From positions 1 to 10,402 of the forward strand of contig JBBQSU010000121.1 in NCBI GenBank assembly GCA_038234815.1: DNA of 10,402 nt. The letters are read 5' to 3'. How positions within the stretch are numbered: the first letter of the stretch is position 1; each line of letters begins with the position of its first letter. This DNA is from JBBQSU01 sp038234815 (GTDB lineage: Bacteria; Planctomycetota; Phycisphaerae; Tepidisphaerales; Tepidisphaeraceae). The position numbers and the translations under genes are program-made. This document shows positions 7,274-10,402 of the stretch, in pieces. Under the pieces are notes generated by a model. The model was not told the DNA's origin, did no database searches, and was given only the letters and a program-made list of their open reading frames with translations.

Positions 7274-8374
7274 TCAGGGATTTGATTTCGACGCATCCGG
7301 CGCGTGCGCTTCAAGCCAAGCTTGCTTCCACACGCGTTGGACGCGGGCTACGGCCCAGGCGAGTTGCTGAGCTTTCATTCCCATGACGCTCGCGGTCGCG
7401 CCGCCATAGGGGCCTTTGAACCGGAAGAAGACCTCAGTGTCGAGCGGTTGAAAATCTCTGGAGGGAACTTCCGGTGTGCCACGACTCTGTGTTGCCTTCA
7501 TCGCGGCGAGGCCGATCAACGGGAGCGCGTCGTAACTTTTCAGGCTGATTTGCAGGGTTGCCTGAAATAGGTCGTTGGTCTGGATCGGGTCTTTGAAAAC
7601 CAAGAGTTGATTTTCAAATAGCGGCCAGAATTCTTGCCGCAAAGCCATGAAGTCATTGTTCTCATCGTCGATCATTTTGTACTCAACTTCGGCATGGACA
7701 TTGGGGCGTTTTTTTAGCGGACCGGCGAAGTATTCGGAACTTTTGTAGTCGACCGTCGCGTGTTGCGGCTGGGTATTGTCTTCCAGATAGTGGGCGAGGT
7801 ATCCGGCCCAGCGGACGGCATTGTCGTTGTCCGGTGTTTCTGACAGGTGGTTTTCCTTAATTGCCTTCACCAGATTCTGGTAGCTCTCCTCCACGCGAAA
7901 CGGCAGAAAGCCCGCCTGCAAAAACCTCGGGTCTTTCAGATCGTGCGGGATATTTTCGATCTGCGGCTTGCTTGAAAGGTCAGGCTTATAAACGCGCTTG
8001 GCGTCACCACTGATGAAGTATTCGAGGTCGATGTAATGCAGGAGGCGTTCGGGCTCGCCGTACGGCTCAATCTTGGTATCTCGGTCGGCATTGGCGCGGA
8101 TGTCCGGCTCGACCGCGAAGGCCAGCACTCCCGACAGTCCTCTGGGCATGGCGCCCAGACGGGCAGTCATAAAGAACGCCTTCTCACCGGACAAATCCAT
8201 GGTTTGGCCGAGAATCTGCGTCAGCCATTTTTTCATCTCCGGTGGCGTAGTCGGATCGTTCAGCAGGTGTGTGCCGGCAATGCGAGTGAGCTGAACGTGT
8301 TCCTTGGCGCTCCAGGCGAACGAAATCGTCGCAGATAAAAGCAGAAGCACTAGCGCGTTGAATAAGCGATACAT
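7274..8374 (-). CDS. Secreted zinc-dependent phospholipase C / S1-P1 nuclease-like enzyme
   Basis: This 366-residue exported enzyme belongs to the trinuclear-zinc phospholipase C/P1 nuclease fold. ATG 8374 was chosen over GTG 8383 because GGAG (8386-8383) stands eight bases before it. The signal peptide ends in SFA at residue 20, so Trp-21 becomes the mature N-terminus, as in family members whose N-terminal Trp binds zinc. The other ligands are all visible: H26 (sixth mature residue, as in P1), D91, H113 (LLHYID), H195 and D199 and H205 (HYLEDNTQPQH), then H227 and E231 (NVHAEVEY). The H-x3-E pair is the phospholipase C version, whereas P1 nucleases use H-x3-D. The substrate, phospholipid or nucleic acid, cannot be told from this. 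It converges on mgtE with 21 bases between stop codons and lies 63 bases after the upstream gene on the same strand. Confidence 0.85.
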   Translation of the reverse strand: MYRLFNALVLLLLSATISFAWSAKEHVQLTRIAGTHLLNDPTTPPEMKKWLTQILGQTMDLSGEKAFFMTARLGAMPRGLSGVLAFAVEPDIRANADRDTKIEPYGEPERLLHYIDLEYFISGDAKRVYKPDLSSKPQIENIPHDLKDPRFLQAGFLPFRVEESYQNLVKAIKENHLSETPDNDNAVRWAGYLAHYLEDNTQPQHATVDYKSSEYFAGPLKKRPNVHAEVEYKMIDDENNDFMALRQEFWPLFENQLLVFKDPIQTNDLFQATLQISLKSYDALPLIGLAAMKATQSRGTPEVPSRDFQPLDTEVFFRFKGPYGGATASVMGMKAQQLAWAVARVQRVWKQAWLEAHAPDASKSNP

Positions 8375-8381
8375 TGAAAAC

Positions 8382-8415
8382 ACTCCGTTAATAACGACGG
8401 CCCCGTCAACGGAGT
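8382..8415 (-). promoter_or_regulatory. Leader hairpin covering the ribosome binding site of the phospholipase-like gene
   Basis: Read on the minus strand, ACTCCGTT (8415-8408) pairs perfectly with AACGGAGT (8389-8382). Inside it, GACGG (8407-8403) pairs with CCGTC (8400-8396). This gives a 5-bp inner stem, a one-sided 6-base bulge and an 8-bp outer stem. The GGAG ribosome binding site (8386-8383) is in the outer stem, eight bases before ATG 8374. It could repress translation, or it could end or stabilise the upstream transcript. No U-tract follows, so it is not a standard intrinsic terminator. Confidence 0.5.
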
Positions 8416-8437
8416 TGTACGCGCCTGCAGCGAATGT

Positions 8438-9019
8438 TCAAAGCCCTGTCAGGGGATCCCCGAACACAATGCTTGCAATCGCCGGTTCGGAGTCAGAGAG
8501 TTTGATCTTGACCAGCACCAGAAGGACGCGGCCATCGGCGGCGGAATCGAGGACTGGTGACTGATAAAATACCAGGACGCCAACGGACTCGCCCGGCTGG
8601 GGTTTGAGGGTTTGACGTATCAGGCGGGCCGCAGTGGCATTCGCTTCGGTGGGATCGGCGGGCGTCATGCGACGCTTGGTCGCTACCGGGACGTCGTTCG
8701 TGGCAATATCTTGACTAATGTCGGTTGCCAACTGCTGCGGTACGTCGGCGAAAACGCGAGACGAGAGCAGCGCCGACGCGCCGAACATTTCGGCCATTTG
8801 GCGCGCGTCTGAGTCTGCGGTCGACCCGAAGGTGCGAACCTGCGCAAGGCCGACAAGTTGCATCACTCCTTCGGTGTCGGCGGATTTTAATGCGCCGATG
8901 AACTGCTCAATCACTGGCCCGAGCGTCGCCGGAGCCGGCTGTGTGGCTGCGGCAGCCTGCGCCGACGGCGTGCAGCAGGTCAAAGTCAACATGACTAGCA
9001 GTGAAAGCAATCTCCGCAT
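8438..9019 (-). CDS. Small exported protein of unknown function
   Basis: This 193-residue protein has a clear signal peptide: Arg-Arg at 2-3, a Leu-rich core and a likely cut after Ala-Gln-Ala at residue 22. Two cysteines at 15-16 sit at the end of the core, but the residues before them do not make a proper lipobox. An Ala/Pro/Thr-rich linker follows. The segment from about 33 (VIEQFIGALKSADTEGVMQL) resembles the first helix of NTF2/SnoaL-like folds, and the last 50 residues (VGVLVFYQSP, VLLVLVKIKL, IASIVFGDP) look like a beta-sheet. That fold suggestion is only a guess. The start is supported by GGAG five bases before the ATG. It lies 111 bases downstream of atpG and 63 bases upstream of the phospholipase-like gene, all on one strand. 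I recognise no family and assign no function. Confidence 0.75.
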   Translation of the reverse strand: MRRLLSLLVMLTLTCCTPSAQAAAATQPAPATLGPVIEQFIGALKSADTEGVMQLVGLAQVRTFGSTADSDARQMAEMFGASALLSSRVFADVPQQLATDISQDIATNDVPVATKRRMTPADPTEANATAARLIRQTLKPQPGESVGVLVFYQSPVLDSAADGRVLLVLVKIKLSDSEPAIASIVFGDPLTGL

Positions 9020-9130
9020 GGCATCTCCATCCGATCTATCGGCTCGGAGTGCGGTACAAATAGCGCGGAATCGTTATGGGACTTGGGCAGAGGTAGAGAT
9101 GTGCAAACTGCAAAAGGCTTTCTTGCCAGC

Positions 9131-10024
9131 TTATTTCATGGCCTCGACCCCGCCCATGATTTCCGAAAGCTCTGTTGTGATCTGGCTCTGCCGAGCGCGG
9201 TTGTACTCCATCGACAATGCTTTCTGCATCTTGTCGGCGTTGTCGGTGGCGCTCTTCATCGCGACCATGCGAGCGACGTGCTCGCTCGTGGTGGCGTCCA
9301 AGAATGACTGAAAGCTGTCAGCTTTGACGGTGAGCGGAAGAAGCTCGTCGAGCAATTCCCTGGGCGACGGGGAAAAATCGTACAGCGTCTCCGAATGCAA
9401 CGCGGCTTGGCCGACTGCGGTCGATTCCTTGGTCAGCTCGCCTAATGGCAAAAGCGTTAGGACATCTGGCTTTTGCACGCCAGCGCTGACGAAGTTCATA
9501 TGGACGATAAAAACCGCGTCCACTTTCGCCTGCACGAACTGGTCCATCAACATCTGCGTGATCCGTTCCACGTCGGCGTAGGTTGGAACGTCGCTGGCGT
9601 CTAATCGCTGCGTGATTGGGCGCTTGAGAAAGTTGAAATAGCTGACGCCCTTCTTCCCCGCGACGTACAGATCGACGGCCTTGCCGGCAGATTCCTGCTG
9701 CTTAATGAAATGAATTGCCAAGCGAAGCACGCTGCCGTTGTATGCACCGGCTAATCCACGATTGCTGGTGAGTACCACAACTGCGATCTTGTTCGTTCGG
9801 TCGGCATCTGAAGGCTTTCGGAGCAGCGGGTGCTGCACGTCGCCGACGTTGCCGGCCAATTCATGGACTAACTCGCGGACTTTCAGGGTATAGGGCTTTG
9901 TGCCGACGGCACGCTTCAGCGACTTTTGAAATTTCGCCGTGGCGATCATCTGCATCGTCTTGGTGATCTTCTTGATATTTCGAACCGCCTTGCGGCGCTT
10001 CACAATCGCTCGTGCTTTTGCCAT
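9131..10024 (-). CDS. atpG: ATP synthase F1 subunit gamma
   Basis: This 297-residue protein is the central rotating shaft of F1Fo ATP synthase, linking proton or sodium flow through the membrane ring to catalysis in the alpha/beta head. The N-terminal coiled-coil helix carries the family pattern NIKKITKTMQMIATAKFQK (16-34). The Rossmann-like core has TSNRGLAGAYNGS (86-98). The C-terminal helix ends in the signature MEYNRARQSQITTELSEIMGG. Length is typical. The ATG has only a weak GGA eight bases upstream. In most bacteria atpG lies between atpA and atpD. Here the upstream neighbour is a TPR-protein gene and the downstream one encodes an unrelated exported protein, so the gene stands apart from the usual operon. 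Nothing in the sequence looks broken, and all expected regions are present. Confidence 0.97.
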   Translation of the reverse strand: MAKARAIVKRRKAVRNIKKITKTMQMIATAKFQKSLKRAVGTKPYTLKVRELVHELAGNVGDVQHPLLRKPSDADRTNKIAVVVLTSNRGLAGAYNGSVLRLAIHFIKQQESAGKAVDLYVAGKKGVSYFNFLKRPITQRLDASDVPTYADVERITQMLMDQFVQAKVDAVFIVHMNFVSAGVQKPDVLTLLPLGELTKESTAVGQAALHSETLYDFSPSPRELLDELLPLTVKADSFQSFLDATTSEHVARMVAMKSATDNADKMQKALSMEYNRARQSQITTELSEIMGGVEAMK

Positions 10025-10134
10025 TGGTCTGATCCGTTTGATCTTCTCGAATTAAGCTGGTCTGGAAGAGCGGCGATGCCGTAAACAAGGAAAAGCTCAT
10101 GACCGGCGGAGTTTACCGGCCGCCCGGGCCTGCT
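10025..10134 (-). other. Intergenic gap between the TPR gene and atpG, with GC-rich inverted repeats
   Basis: The gap holds GGCGG (10105-10109) with CCGCC (10120-10124), and a longer imperfect pair, GCCGTAAAC (10078-10086) with GTTTACCGGC (10111-10120). No T-tract follows either pair on the minus strand, so a standard intrinsic terminator is not supported. The structures may mark the end of the TPR transcript or the atpG leader. I see no clear promoter. Confidence 0.3.
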
Positions 10135-10402
10135 CTATCCGGCTCGCAGTTTCTTGATTCGGGTTTGAACGTCACGATAACCCGCGTCCCACTGAAACAC
10201 CTGGCTGTAAGATTTAAGAGCTGCAGGCAGGTCGCCCTTGGTTTCCAGTGCCCGGCCAAGCCAGTAAGTCATTTCCTTAGACTTATTGTCGCCTTTTACT
10301 GCATACTCATTGAAAGCCACCTGCAGTGTTTCCACGGCTTCATCATTAAAGCCGGCTTCGAGGAACGATCGGCCAAGGAACGTCTGTGCGTCATAGCGAA
10401 AC
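10135..10402 (-). CDS. C-terminal part of a TPR-repeat protein (partial)
   Basis: The reading frame ends at 10135 and is open to the right window edge, giving the last 89 residues of a longer protein whose start lies outside. At least two tetratricopeptide-like units are visible. One is FLGRSFLEAGFNDEAVETLQVAF. The next is WLGRALETKGDLPAALKSYSQVF, with the usual small-residue, Gly and Ala positions. It ends in a basic helix, DVQTRIKKLRAG. TPR units bind other proteins; nothing here shows the partner. A GTG at 10335 is an internal Val codon rather than a start, since the TPR pattern continues upstream of it. It lies 110 bases upstream of atpG on the same strand. Confidence 0.8.
   Translation of the reverse strand, partial: FRYDAQTFLGRSFLEAGFNDEAVETLQVAFNEYAVKGDNKSKEMTYWLGRALETKGDLPAALKSYSQVFQWDAGYRDVQTRIKKLRAG

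Noticed and set aside
9020..9130. Short GGC-loop-GCC-TTTT element just after the atpG stop, as a terminator
   Set aside because: The stem is only three to four base pairs with a short T-run, too weak to call.

Overview
The window looks like an ordinary chromosomal stretch of a moderately high-GC (by eye about 55-60%) environmental bacterium. A planctomycete-like origin is my best guess. It rests on weak evidence: large secreted glycosidase-like proteins, several secreted proteins of no recognised family, poor Shine-Dalgarno conservation, and an ATP synthase gamma gene away from its usual partners. I see no tRNA, rRNA, CRISPR array, insertion sequence or phage gene.

Layout, left to right. Bases 1-258 hold a C-tract/T-tract repeat whose minus strand has a G-quadruplex pattern, and a perfect hairpin just before a start codon. 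Bases 259-2895 (+) encode a large secreted multidomain protein: carbohydrate-binding-like domain, Ig-like domain, degenerate glycosidase-like barrel and C-terminal beta-sandwiches. Converging on it is a minus-strand pair (5152-2921): an SPFH-domain protein with a C-terminal excisionase/MerR-type helix-turn-helix, then a double zinc-ribbon protein with a C-terminal membrane anchor. This pair resembles the Bacillus YdjI/YdjG membrane-stress module. Divergent from it, across a 153-bp gap, is a plus-strand pair (5306-7252): a GNAT acetyltransferase resembling streptothricin acetyltransferases, then the magnesium channel MgtE.

From 7274 to the right edge everything is on the minus strand. In transcription order these are the tail of a TPR protein (cut by the window edge), atpG, a small exported protein of unknown function, and a secreted zinc-dependent phospholipase C/P1-nuclease-like enzyme with a complete set of metal ligands. 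A hairpin in the leader of that last gene covers its ribosome binding site.

How the genes work together: the SPFH and zinc-ribbon proteins are probably partners at the membrane, and the GNAT and mgtE genes are probably co-transcribed. The other neighbours show no obvious shared pathway. The points most worth a second look are the SPFH-HTH fusion beside a membrane-anchored TFIIB-like zinc ribbon, the isolated atpG, the altered acid/base motif in the glycosidase-like protein, and the RNA/DNA structures at 56-107, 238-255 and 8382-8415.
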